Positions 7,596 through 16,965 of a stretch of 41,135 nucleotides of DNA are shown here, piece by piece. Each line of letters begins with the position of its first letter. The stretch's first letter is position 1. Made by a program: the position numbers and the translations under genes. The notes under the pieces were generated by a model. The model was given only the letters and a program-made list of their open reading frames with translations. It was not told the origin of the DNA and did no database searches. Source of the DNA: an uncultured Eubacteriales bacterium (GTDB taxonomy: Bacteria > Bacillota > Clostridia > Christensenellales > CAG-314); the NCBI GenBank assembly GCA_900546875.1, contig URET01000010.1, positions 1 to 41,135 on the forward strand, in the 5' to 3' direction.

Positions 7596-9191
7596 TCAGC
7601 CAGCTTCATCCTCTGTCCCGATTTTCTCTCCCTTACTTCCTGCCGCTGCCGAACCAGCTGCTTCTTTCCCCTTCACTTCCCGCTCTTCCTCTTTGTCCCT
7701 TCCGTAAAACTTTGCCGTCTTACTGTATTCTTTCAACTCTTTACCCGTCAGCCTTCTCTTCAAACGAAATTTCCAGTTCTGTCCTACTGTGCCGGGCAAA
7801 TTCATACGCGCTTCGTTTCCGAGTAACAGTATATCCTGTACAGGTACCACCGCAAGCTGCGAAGGCGAAAGCAGGGTCAATCTTATCACCTCTTTCACGA
7901 TCTGCTTTTTCGTCCGCAACGACCCCTTTATACCGTAATGCTCAAGCGTCGTTTCCACTCCTTTCCGAAATGTCCCGTACTCCCCCTTCCCCAGACTCGT
8001 CAGATAACCGAGCATTGTATCATTATCATGTGTCCCCGTGTAGCAAACTGAATTTTTTTCGGTATGCTGCGGAAGATAAGAATTATCCGGATCTCCGTCA
8101 AAAGCAAAACCGGTTATTTTCATGCGCGGGAAACCCGTTTCGGCGACCAACCGCCTTACTCCTTCATCCTGTACCCCGAGATCCTCCGCTATGATATTCA
8201 GTTTTCCGAGAACTTTTTCTGTCTGCTCAAACAACTCGCTCGCGGGGCCCTTCCTCCATACGCCGCGCTCTGCAGTAAGCGAGTCCGCATCTACTTCATA
8301 GTACCTGTCGAAGCCGCGGAAATGATCCAGCCGCACAACATCGTACAATTCAAAAGAACGCCTGAGTCTTTCTATCCACCAGGAGTATCCGTCTTTCCTG
8401 TGCTCTGACCATCGATATACGGGATTACCCCATAATTGACCCGTCTTCGAAAAATAATCGGGAGGAACTCCGGCTATTTTTTCTGCTGTCAGATCGCTTT
8501 TTAACTTAAAAAGTTCGGGATGACGCCATACGTCGGCGCTGTCATAAGCTACATATAACGGCACATCTCCGATAATATATACGTTCCTGTCGTTGGCATA
8601 CTTCTTAAGAGCTTTCCACTGCCTGAAAAATTCATACTGAACAAACTGCCAGAAAAGATACTCTCTGTAATTTTCTTTTTTAAATCTGTCCGTATAACTT
8701 TTTCTTGAGAATTTATATTCTTTTGGCCATTTGTCAAACGATTTCCCGTCGAAGCTCTGCTTAAGCGCCATAAAAAGAGCATACTCATCGAACTCTCCTT
8801 TTTTCACAAAATCGGTAAATTCTTCCGAATTACAGTCAAAACGACTGAAGGCTCGTCTTAAAACGGCGTATTTTTTATCATACAAAAAAGCATAGTCTAT
8901 ATCGTTCCCCTCATACTTACAGCCGGTCACGTCATTTTCGGTCAGCAGTCCTTCCTTTATAAGGATATCGAAATCTATAAAAAAAGGGTTCCCCGAACCG
9001 CTGAAAACCGACTGATAAGGCGAATCTCCGTAGCCCGTCTGAACAAGAGGCAGGATCTGCCAGTAACGGATATTTTTACGTGAAAGAAGCCTGACAAAAC
9101 CATAGGCTTCCTTTCCCATCGTACCGATACCGTATTCCCCGGGTAATGATGAGATATGCAATAGAATTCCCGCTGATCTGTTTGAAATCAT
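7596..9191 (-). CDS. malQ: 4-alpha-glucanotransferase (amylomaltase, GH77)
   Basis: This 531-residue cytoplasmic enzyme transfers alpha-1,4-glucan segments between maltodextrins and releases glucose. The GH77 catalytic residues are visible: nucleophile Asp289 in VRLDHFRG, acid/base Glu336 in IAEDLG and Asp389 in THDNDT. The N-terminal SAGILLHISSLPGEYGIGTMG is characteristic. The last ~30 residues form a Glu/Lys/Gly/Ala-rich tail that is not part of the catalytic fold. The start has GGAGG seven bases upstream. It is the last gene of the glucan operon, about 200 bases after the neopullulanase-type gene; that gap (9192-9399) holds no gene I can support. Confidence 0.95.
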   Translation of the reverse strand: MISNRSAGILLHISSLPGEYGIGTMGKEAYGFVRLLSRKNIRYWQILPLVQTGYGDSPYQSVFSGSGNPFFIDFDILIKEGLLTENDVTGCKYEGNDIDYAFLYDKKYAVLRRAFSRFDCNSEEFTDFVKKGEFDEYALFMALKQSFDGKSFDKWPKEYKFSRKSYTDRFKKENYREYLFWQFVQYEFFRQWKALKKYANDRNVYIIGDVPLYVAYDSADVWRHPELFKLKSDLTAEKIAGVPPDYFSKTGQLWGNPVYRWSEHRKDGYSWWIERLRRSFELYDVVRLDHFRGFDRYYEVDADSLTAERGVWRKGPASELFEQTEKVLGKLNIIAEDLGVQDEGVRRLVAETGFPRMKITGFAFDGDPDNSYLPQHTEKNSVCYTGTHDNDTMLGYLTSLGKGEYGTFRKGVETTLEHYGIKGSLRTKKQIVKEVIRLTLLSPSQLAVVPVQDILLLGNEARMNLPGTVGQNWKFRLKRRLTGKELKEYSKTAKFYGRDKEEEREVKGKEAAGSAAAGSKGEKIGTEDEAG

Positions 9192-9399
9192 TTTTTCCTC
9201 CGGTGGACGATATTTACTTTATATCCATATTCCGAGATGTAAAACGTATTTTTCTTTGTGCTCCGGCGTTACCGTGCAAGAAAACCGTATTGAAAAACGC
9301 CCGACATCTTTTAACGCCGATACGTTTTTGAATCTTTCTTTTTTGACCGAACTCTTTCATTTGCATCTCTTCGGCAGTTCTCTCAAAAAGCTCCGGGCC

Positions 9400-11076
9400 T
9401 TATTTTCTGTCGCTTTTAAGTACGCAGAAGGAACAGGCAGGCAAGACCGTCCCTGTCTTACTATCGGTTTTTTCGTCCGTCGTATTGTTGACGAGCAAGG
9501 TATAAGGGGCTCTTTCCATTATAAATATATCTCCGCGCGACCCTATTTTCACTTCATCGTCAAGAAAATCCCTTTTCAGGCCGGAAAGCATCTTTACCGT
9601 GATCAGAAGTTCACGATTCCACTCCGACTCTTCCCATACAAATCCGCGGCGGCAGTCGGGATCAGAACCTCCGGTCATGCCCGTCTCGTCTCCGTAATAT
9701 ATGCACGGCATCCCCGGATAAAAAAACATCACCGCCATAGCACATCTCATTTTTCCGACATTTCCTTTTACCGATGTGAAAAATCTTTCGGTATCGTGGC
9801 TCCCGAGTAAATTCAACATCATACCGTTTACCGTATCGGTATTCTTCATCAGCAAGGAGGACAGTTCCTCGGCAAAGGACTCGGCACTATCTTTCCCGAA
9901 AACAAAATAATTCCTGCAAGCCGCAAGAAAAGGATAGTTCATCACGGAATCAAATTCATCACCCTTCAGCCACCCCGACGCGTCATGCCAGACTTCTCCT
10001 ATTATCAAAGCGTCTGACCTTATGGACTTGACTAAAGTTCTGAATCGCCTCCAGAACACATGAGATATTTCATCGGCAACGTCAAGCCTCCAGCCGTCTA
10101 TATCGCATTCCCGCATCCACTTCTCGGTCACCGATAATAAATAATCCTGTACGGCAATATTTCCGGTGTTCCATTTAGGCATCCGCCCCATATCGGCAAA
10201 GCTTTCGTAATTGACATTCACCGTATCCACGCTGTCGCCATGCACGATAAACCACTCAAAATACGGAGAATTGCGCCCTTTTGCGACAACGTCTCTGAAC
10301 TCGGGAGCGTAAAACCCCGAATGATTGAACACGGCGTCAAGTATGATTCGCATACCTTTTTTATGTGCATCTTCCGTCAGCGCCTTGAGCGCGGTCTTCG
10401 TACCGAATATGGGATCCACAGTAAAATAATCGACAGTATCGTATTTATGATTGCTCGGAGCGCTGAAGACCGGAGTCAGATACAAACAATCGGCTCCCAG
10501 CTCCTTTATATAATCGAGCGACTTGCGTATCCCTTCTATATCGCCGCCGTGAAATCCGTTTTTTTGAGGTAAAGCACTCCATTCAGCATTTATATAACCG
10601 TCGTTTTTTTCAAAATCTCCGCGTCTGAAACGTTCCACGAAAATCTGATAAAATACGGCTTTGTCACACCAGGCGGGCTTTCTGTGGACATCCGCCTCGT
10701 TTATCCCGGGGCATTGGAAATAAGTATAGAATCTTTCGTCGTCATCTTCGCTCACGCCGTTTTCCGTATAATAACACACCGTATTCCCCTTTCGGATACG
10801 GAATAAATACAATATATGAGAGTCGGAAAGCTTCAGCCTTACGCCGTAATAATCGAAAAGGCCGTCGGAAAAACCTTTTGTCATATGAAAAACCGATGGC
10901 CCTTTGTCCCTGTGATACTTATAGTATAATATAAGCTCCACACCGTCGACATCATCCTTCGCAGTGCGGAATCGTATACGGTATTCCTCAGCGGAGACCG
11001 CATATGCCCATCCCGAGTGCGGAAGGTGCCAGAGCGCCCCCGCATTCGGTTTTTCGGATATTTTATTTTTCAGCAT
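9400..11076 (-). CDS. Neopullulanase/cyclomaltodextrinase-type GH13 enzyme
   Basis: This 558-residue alpha-glucan hydrolase has no signal peptide, so it should act in the cytoplasm on imported maltodextrins or cyclodextrins. An N-terminal beta-rich domain of about 125 residues (CBM34-like) precedes the GH13 barrel. Catalytic residues are Asp332 in WRLDVADE, Glu361 in GEVWHD and Asp428 in GSHDTE; DAVFNHSG (247-254) is the first conserved region. The domain layout suits GH13 subfamily 20, but cleavage specificity cannot be read from sequence. The start codon comes one base after the stop of the ATPase gene, implying translational coupling. It lies between the msmK-like gene and malQ in the operon. 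Confidence 0.9.
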   Translation of the reverse strand: MLKNKISEKPNAGALWHLPHSGWAYAVSAEEYRIRFRTAKDDVDGVELILYYKYHRDKGPSVFHMTKGFSDGLFDYYGVRLKLSDSHILYLFRIRKGNTVCYYTENGVSEDDDERFYTYFQCPGINEADVHRKPAWCDKAVFYQIFVERFRRGDFEKNDGYINAEWSALPQKNGFHGGDIEGIRKSLDYIKELGADCLYLTPVFSAPSNHKYDTVDYFTVDPIFGTKTALKALTEDAHKKGMRIILDAVFNHSGFYAPEFRDVVAKGRNSPYFEWFIVHGDSVDTVNVNYESFADMGRMPKWNTGNIAVQDYLLSVTEKWMRECDIDGWRLDVADEISHVFWRRFRTLVKSIRSDALIIGEVWHDASGWLKGDEFDSVMNYPFLAACRNYFVFGKDSAESFAEELSSLLMKNTDTVNGMMLNLLGSHDTERFFTSVKGNVGKMRCAMAVMFFYPGMPCIYYGDETGMTGGSDPDCRRGFVWEESEWNRELLITVKMLSGLKRDFLDDEVKIGSRGDIFIMERAPYTLLVNNTTDEKTDSKTGTVLPACSFCVLKSDRK

Positions 11077-11077
11077 A

Positions 11078-12976
11078 CTATATCAGTTTTATACCTCTGT
11101 CCGCCTCAACGATCCCTGCCTTGTCAAAATCCGGCATGATAAAGACTTTTCCGGTCACCGGTCCTTCCGTAAAGACATTTACCGTTTTGTCGTTGACGCG
11201 CACTCTGAGAAATTTCTCTTTTCCGTAATCGCTCACGCCTTCCACCGTCCCTTCTATTCCGGAATCCGCGATCCTGACGGTGTAAGGTGTAAAATCATAG
11301 TAAAAGCGTGAGGAAAATACGCTCCTCGGACTCAATGTGGCAAATATCTTTTGAGAAATATATTCGGGCGACGGAAATTTTACTCCGTTAATGTTAAGAT
11401 AAAAATTCACTTTCTTGACGGTTTTCCGTGTTCCGCTTTTATTTTCAACGACCTTCTCCTTTACCTTATCGAAGGTGCCTTCCAGCCTTACAAGCTCCTC
11501 CATGGGCTCTATGATCGTTTCTCCCACGCAAAGCGTTATGCGCTTGAAATCTATCGATATGTGCGCTTCGCCGCGCGGCACCTCGGTATCCGTCACTGCA
11601 AACATACGTCTTCCGCCTGTTTCAAAACTGACCAGATATTTATCCGATATCTTTTCACAGTCTACAACATTGGTCTTTATATCACCGTCAAAGCTTATTG
11701 CGTTCGAAGGAAGCAACATTTTCCCCTGTCCGTCACCGCACATGAGCGCAGGCGGCAGTTGTACCGAAATACCGGAAAAATTCAGCTTTCCTTCCTTTAC
11801 CGTACATTCTACGTCGTTTATCTCGGGCAGACGCGGAACAATAGTTTCCTCGGTTTCTTTATCGAAGAAGTGCAGCTTACTTACGTTCACGGCCGCTTCG
11901 TACACATTTCCGGGCACAAATTCTCCGTTAAAGGTTGTTTTTATGATAACTCGCGTGGAACTTTCGACATACCCGTCTCCTCCCATGTTTATATCGCCGT
12001 ATACGAGTGATTCGTCTCCAAGCTCCTCTACGTGGGAAACCACTACCTTTATTTTGTACGGACTTTCGACAACCACGGAAGGCTCAAGAGTCATATCCTC
12101 TGCCCTGACTCCTATGAACACCTCTTTATTTCCGTCTAAATAGCCCGGCCTTACCTTTATCAACTGTTCATAGGGTACGCTGATTGACGCGTCGCTGTAT
12201 TTGAAAACTATATCTACCTTGTCTCCGTTTTTCTTCATCGTGCCTTCGAAGAAGTTCATCTGAGGGGTCCCTATAAACCCTGCCACGAATTTGTTGCCCG
12301 GGTACAAATAAAGATTCTTCGGTGTGTCTATCTGCTGCACAAACCCGTTCTTCATCACCACGATCCTTGTGCCCATCGTCATGGCTTCCACCTGATCGTG
12401 CGTGACGTATATGAATGTGGTTTTCAGCTGCGCATGAAGCTTCAGGATCTCGGCGCGCATCTGAGTACGGAGCTTCGCATCGAGATTTGAAAGAGGTTCG
12501 TCCAGCAACATAACCTTCGGGTTTCTTACTATCGCTCTGCCAAGCGATACCCTTTGCCTTTGTCCGCCGCTCATCTCTTTGGGCTTCCTTGTCAGATACT
12601 CCTTGATACCGAGTATTTCGGAAGCATGCAACACTCTTTCATGTATCTCATCATTCGGCATTTTCCTCGCACGAAGACCAAACGCTATATTTTCATAAAC
12701 CGTCATATGGGGATAAAGCGCATAGTTCTGGAAAACCATCGCTATATCCCTGTCTTTAGGTTCCACATCGTTCACTACAAGATCGTCTATGCTCAGTTCT
12801 CCGGCCGAAATATCCTCAAGTCCCGCTATCATTCGCAACATCGTGGATTTTCCGCATCCCGAAGGACCTACGAATACTATAAATTCCTTATCTGCTATTT
12901 CCATGCAGAAATCGTTGACGGCTTTCACACCGTTTGGATAAACTTTATATATATGCTTCAGACTTAATTTTGCCAT
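11078..12976 (-). CDS. msmK: Sugar ABC transporter ATPase of the MsmK/MalK/UgpC type with long C-terminal extension
   Basis: This 632-residue protein would energise the MalEFG-type importer of the same operon. The ATPase domain carries Walker A GPSGCGKST (37-45), signature SGGQ (136-139), Walker B VMLLDEP (155-161) and the switch His193. A TOBE-type beta domain follows to about residue 370. Usual family members stop there; this one continues for about 260 residues of beta-rich sequence, which could be a second OB/TOBE-like regulatory domain. No frameshift is seen, so the extension is encoded in frame. The start is preceded by GAGG and lies 15 bases after the amylase stop. Confidence 0.92.
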   Translation of the reverse strand: MAKLSLKHIYKVYPNGVKAVNDFCMEIADKEFIVFVGPSGCGKSTMLRMIAGLEDISAGELSIDDLVVNDVEPKDRDIAMVFQNYALYPHMTVYENIAFGLRARKMPNDEIHERVLHASEILGIKEYLTRKPKEMSGGQRQRVSLGRAIVRNPKVMLLDEPLSNLDAKLRTQMRAEILKLHAQLKTTFIYVTHDQVEAMTMGTRIVVMKNGFVQQIDTPKNLYLYPGNKFVAGFIGTPQMNFFEGTMKKNGDKVDIVFKYSDASISVPYEQLIKVRPGYLDGNKEVFIGVRAEDMTLEPSVVVESPYKIKVVVSHVEELGDESLVYGDINMGGDGYVESSTRVIIKTTFNGEFVPGNVYEAAVNVSKLHFFDKETEETIVPRLPEINDVECTVKEGKLNFSGISVQLPPALMCGDGQGKMLLPSNAISFDGDIKTNVVDCEKISDKYLVSFETGGRRMFAVTDTEVPRGEAHISIDFKRITLCVGETIIEPMEELVRLEGTFDKVKEKVVENKSGTRKTVKKVNFYLNINGVKFPSPEYISQKIFATLSPRSVFSSRFYYDFTPYTVRIADSGIEGTVEGVSDYGKEKFLRVRVNDKTVNVFTEGPVTGKVFIMPDFDKAGIVEADRGIKLI

Positions 12977-12991
12977 ACTATACCTCTTGAA

Positions 12992-14503
12992 TCACAACAT
13001 GACCGCTATCGAATACCCCGGCATACTTACCTCTTCGTTGCGTATTCCGATCTCGCCTTTCACGGTAAGCAAGGCTGCCGGCTGCAATTTCTGCCCAATA
13101 TTCACGCTTCGGTCTTCCTGAGAAAAATTGATAATGATTATTATGGTTTCATCTTGCCATGTTTTCCTTAGCACCAGGACATCCGAAGAATCATACCGTA
13201 TCCTTTCGGTCTCCCCTCTCATGATGCATGGAAACGCGTTTCGTATCATATTGCAGCGTTTGTAATAATTGAGAATGGAATTCTCGTCCTCCGACTGCTG
13301 CTTCACTCCGTCGAATTCATATTCGCAGACAGTTGTCCCCGGCGGACAGATTGTATTTTTCTGATCGGTGTCCCAAAGCATTCCTATTCTTTTGTCCGGA
13401 TCTGTCTTTGATCCCACCATTCCTATCTCGTCGCCGTAATAAGTGAACAAATTTCCGCTGAGCATAGCCGAAAGTCCGTAAGCAAACTTGATCCTGTCCT
13501 CTTTCCTTCCCACCACTCCGGCTATCCTGCCGGTATCGTGGTTGCCGAGGAAGGGCACGGCTATCCCTTTTTCACTTACCGAAGCCATCTCCGAAAGCGC
13601 GTTGAAATAAAAATCTGCGGGCTCCGCTGACAAAAGCGTCTGATTTATGAATCCCGACGCCTGCGACATGGGAAAATAAAAGAAACTGTCCGCCCCTCCG
13701 CCGTAAAACTCCTCTATCACCGAGGAAGTGGACCATACCTCTCCCACTATATAACAATCCGGATCGTACTTCTCCGCCTCAGACTGCAGCCAGCCGGCAA
13801 ATGCCGCACTTTTTTCGTTGTTTCCCGTATAATAACTCGTGCATGCGTCCAGTCTGAAACCGTCCGCTCCCTTATCGATCCAAAAACCGATTACCGACGA
13901 TATCTCCTCCCTTACGGCCTGACTGTCAAGATTAAGGTCAGGCATTCCGCTGTTGAAGCGAGCCTCGTAATAAACGTTCCCGATCTGAGCGTAACCGCTG
14001 AGCAGCTGATCGCTGAAATTATAATATTCGTAATAAGGATCACTCGTATCTCCTTTTATTGCCGCCGTCAAAGCCGCCTTGAACCATGGATGCTGATCGG
14101 ACGTATGGTTTACCACCAGATCGATGATCACTTTTATCCCCTTTCCGTGCGCCGCGGCTACAAGATCTTCAAAATCGCTCATACTGCCGTAAAGCGGATC
14201 CACGGCTTTATAGTCCGTCACGTCGTACTTATGGTAGGAAGGGGAAGGCGATATGGGCATGAGCCAGAGCGCGGTATAACCCATTCCACGGATATAATCC
14301 AGTTTTTCCGTTACGCCGTTCAGGTCGCCTACTCCGTTGCCGTCGGAATCGAAGAAGGAATAAACGAATATCTCGTAGAAATTATCGTATTTATCGTCAA
14401 TGATATTTTCGGAAAGCTCAAATCGGCTGTCGCATCCGGCCGCCACGCATAAAAACATGCACACCGTCAGCAAAACCGAGAAAATTACTATCTTCTTTTT
14501 CAT
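12992..14503 (-). CDS. Secreted alpha-amylase family (GH13) lipoprotein
   Basis: This 503-residue enzyme should be anchored outside the cell and cut starch or maltodextrin before uptake. The N-terminus MKKKIVIFSVLLTV leads to a lipobox with Cys24 as the lipidation site. A Ca-binding type loop DSDGNGVGD lies at 52-60. GH13 residues are Asp219 in GFRLDA, Glu255 in GEVW and the third Asp in FLGNHDTGR; DLVVNHT is at 128-134. No binding module follows the short C-terminal beta domain. It is encoded between malG and the ATPase gene, tying extracellular breakdown to import. No clear ribosome site precedes the ATG twelve bases after malG, so coupling is likely. Confidence 0.92.
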   Translation of the reverse strand: MKKKIVIFSVLLTVCMFLCVAAGCDSRFELSENIIDDKYDNFYEIFVYSFFDSDGNGVGDLNGVTEKLDYIRGMGYTALWLMPISPSPSYHKYDVTDYKAVDPLYGSMSDFEDLVAAAHGKGIKVIIDLVVNHTSDQHPWFKAALTAAIKGDTSDPYYEYYNFSDQLLSGYAQIGNVYYEARFNSGMPDLNLDSQAVREEISSVIGFWIDKGADGFRLDACTSYYTGNNEKSAAFAGWLQSEAEKYDPDCYIVGEVWSTSSVIEEFYGGGADSFFYFPMSQASGFINQTLLSAEPADFYFNALSEMASVSEKGIAVPFLGNHDTGRIAGVVGRKEDRIKFAYGLSAMLSGNLFTYYGDEIGMVGSKTDPDKRIGMLWDTDQKNTICPPGTTVCEYEFDGVKQQSEDENSILNYYKRCNMIRNAFPCIMRGETERIRYDSSDVLVLRKTWQDETIIIIINFSQEDRSVNIGQKLQPAALLTVKGEIGIRNEEVSMPGYSIAVML

Positions 14504-14515
14504 GTCAACAATTTA

Positions 14516-15391
14516 TCAGCCCTTCACGGCGCCGCCTGTTACCCCCTCGACATAATATTTCTGCAGCCAGATGAAAAACGCCGCTACAGGCGCCGATACC
14601 ACTACGGCCCCCGCACAGAATCTCGTGAAATACTCCGCTATATTCTCCCTTTGCAGCATCTGACGCAAACCGTTCGCAACATTGAATTTCGTCTGATCGC
14701 CCAACATGAACAACGACGAGAACATGTATTCGCCCCATGGCATCAGAAAAGCTACCAGCATCGTATACACGATTATCGGCTTGGACAACGGCAGAATAAC
14801 CTTGAAAAATATTGTATGCACGCTTGCCCCGTCGATCTTCGCGGCTTCGTCGAGCGACTTGGGGATCGTATCGAAAAAGCCCTTGCATATGTAATACTGC
14901 AACGCGCTGCTTGCCACATACACTATTATCAGACCTACCAGACTCTGAGTCAGTCCCACTTCCTTAAGCACGAAATATATCGCCGTCATGGACATGAATC
15001 CCGGAAACATACCGAGTACAAGCATAAGATTCATCAGCCCTTTCCTGCCCTTAAAACGAAGTCTTGAAAGAGCAAAGCTTGTTGCCAGCACGATCACCGT
15101 CTGCACCACGCATACTACAATCGCCGTTATAAGTGTATTTATATACCACAGCGGAAAATTGAACAACGATCTGTCGGTGAACAACTTCACATAATTGTCG
15201 AAAGTAAGCTGTTTCGGGATAAGATACGTGGTATAAGCCCCCGGCTCACCGCGGAAAGACTGCAATATCAGATATATATACGGGATCACCCATATAATGC
15301 TTATTATGACCAGGATCACGTATCCTACGGCATTCGAAGTATGTTCGAGCCGTTTCTTGCTTCTGAATTTTTTCGCTTTTACATCTTTCAT
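14516..15391 (-). CDS. malG: Maltodextrin ABC transporter permease MalG
   Basis: This 291-residue inner-membrane permease starts MKDVKAKKFRSKKRLEH. It has six hydrophobic segments and the EAA loop DEAAKIDGASVHTIFFKVILPLSKP-type sequence near 180-205 that contacts the ATPase. It would form the channel together with MalF. AGGAGG inside the end of malF serves as ribosome site and the start follows the malF stop directly, so the two are translationally coupled. Confidence 0.94.
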   Translation of the reverse strand: MKDVKAKKFRSKKRLEHTSNAVGYVILVIISIIWVIPYIYLILQSFRGEPGAYTTYLIPKQLTFDNYVKLFTDRSLFNFPLWYINTLITAIVVCVVQTVIVLATSFALSRLRFKGRKGLMNLMLVLGMFPGFMSMTAIYFVLKEVGLTQSLVGLIIVYVASSALQYYICKGFFDTIPKSLDEAAKIDGASVHTIFFKVILPLSKPIIVYTMLVAFLMPWGEYMFSSLFMLGDQTKFNVANGLRQMLQRENIAEYFTRFCAGAVVVSAPVAAFFIWLQKYYVEGVTGGAVKG

Positions 15392-15392
15392 A

Positions 15393-16898
15393 TCACATGA
15401 ATTCCTCCTCGTTTTTGACAGCCTTGGACTTATTGTAGAAAATGAGAGATACCACCGCTATGATAACGAATGTGATTATACCGATAACCGCCGCAAAACT
15501 GTAATTCTGTTCACTGTAAGTGAGCTTATAGAGCCATGTGATCAGAAGGTCTGTCTGTCCGGCGTTCTGATAGTCCAAGGACAGAGGAAATCCTTCGGTC
15601 AGAAGATATATCACGTTGAAATTGTTTATGTTCCCCACAAACGTACTTATCAGATAAGGAGTCGTCACAAACCACATATATGGAAGCGTGATCTTCATAT
15701 ATGTTCTGAAGGGACCGGCTCCGTCTATCTTTGCCGACTCATACAAGTCTGCCGGTATGTTCATAAGTATTCCGGTAGCGATAAGCACCGTGAAAGGTAT
15801 ACCTATCCATATATTCACCACGATGACCGTTACCCTCGCCCATATCGGGTTGGTCAAAAACGGCAGAGCTTCGCTTATAACTCCCCAGCTTTTGAGCAGA
15901 TTGTTTATGATCCCTTCCCCTCCGAGCATCTGACGCATCAGCAGCAAAGATACAAACTGCGGAACGGCTACCGAAAAAATAAGAATGGTACGCCAAAGCT
16001 TTTTAAACCTTATGCCCTTCTTGTTTATCAAAAGAGCTACGAGCATACCCAAAAAATAGTTCGTGAAAGTAGCGAAAAAAGCCCAAAGAAGAGTCCATAT
16101 AAGAATTTCTCTGAAAGTATAAGCAAACGCCGGACCGGTGATCCCGGTCCCTCCGAGAATGGTTTCAAAATTTTCGGTCCCTACCCATTCAAAAAGATGA
16201 GCAGGCGGCATATGTACCTGGTCGTAATTCGTAAACGCTATCAGCACCATAAACACTATCGGGATTATCGTGAACAACAAAAGTCCCAACATAGGCAAAG
16301 AAAGCAACGTCTTATAATACTGCTCGTTTATCATGGAGTTGAGCGTATCTTTAGTATCGGGCAGTTTTTTGCCCACCTCTTCCATTTCCTGCAAAACGTT
16401 ATTCGTGCGGATATTCTGATACCACATGTAAAGAAATGCGCACATAAAAAAGATCGTCAAAACGGAATACAGCAGTATAAGCATACTGTTGTCATAGTAC
16501 ACATACTCGAAAATACCCGTTTCCTCGTTAAACTCCTCCACCATTGCAATTTCTCCGAGGCTGCCCATTTTAGCCAGGTATTTCCATCCGAATAACACAA
16601 AATACAGGATAAAAACCACTTCGAAAAGCAAATACATTATCCCGCGCAAATACTGCCGGCGCGCCAGATGACCGAACCCCATCACGACAAAGGACATCCT
16701 TGTTTTCCAATCTCCGTACTTTGCGGCGCGGTACACTTCCTTAAAAACGTCTGCCACACGCATCGCAAACGCACAGATCAACGACCACAGCTTTTTAAGC
16801 AGATTCCACAACCCGACAGGTATACCGCGGAAAAACATACCGGTTCTGTACATAAATTTTTGCAATGGATTTTTCTTCAAATATTCCAGATCCAACAT
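15393..16898 (-). CDS. malF: Maltodextrin ABC transporter permease MalF
   Basis: This 501-residue permease has an unusually long N-terminal part (about 190 residues, with two membrane segments near 60-80 and 110-130 and a charged stretch) before the conserved permease domain. The EAA loop YESAKIDGAGPFRTYMKI is near residue 390. The start at 16898 is set by GGGAGAG a few bases upstream; an upstream in-frame ATG at 16928 would place the start inside the intergenic hairpin and is rejected. It pairs with MalG and depends on the binding protein upstream, which is interrupted by a stop codon. Confidence 0.93.
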   Translation of the reverse strand: MLDLEYLKKNPLQKFMYRTGMFFRGIPVGLWNLLKKLWSLICAFAMRVADVFKEVYRAAKYGDWKTRMSFVVMGFGHLARRQYLRGIMYLLFEVVFILYFVLFGWKYLAKMGSLGEIAMVEEFNEETGIFEYVYYDNSMLILLYSVLTIFFMCAFLYMWYQNIRTNNVLQEMEEVGKKLPDTKDTLNSMINEQYYKTLLSLPMLGLLLFTIIPIVFMVLIAFTNYDQVHMPPAHLFEWVGTENFETILGGTGITGPAFAYTFREILIWTLLWAFFATFTNYFLGMLVALLINKKGIRFKKLWRTILIFSVAVPQFVSLLLMRQMLGGEGIINNLLKSWGVISEALPFLTNPIWARVTVIVVNIWIGIPFTVLIATGILMNIPADLYESAKIDGAGPFRTYMKITLPYMWFVTTPYLISTFVGNINNFNVIYLLTEGFPLSLDYQNAGQTDLLITWLYKLTYSEQNYSFAAVIGIITFVIIAVVSLIFYNKSKAVKNEEEFM

Positions 16899-16917
16899 AT
16901 TTCTCTCCCTGTTTACG

Positions 16918-16953
16918 GCAAAGGGCATACACGTTTACGTGTATGCCCTTTGC
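16918..16953 (-). promoter_or_regulatory. Perfect 16-bp stem-loop between malE and malF
   Basis: The arms at 16918-16933 and 16938-16953 are exact reverse complements (core GGGCATACACG) with a four-base loop. No T run follows on the minus strand, so it is not a classic terminator. A likely role is to protect the 3' end of the malE message and raise binding-protein output over the permeases, as intergenic hairpins do in other mal operons. Confidence 0.8.
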
Positions 16954-16965
16954 TATTGCTTTGTA

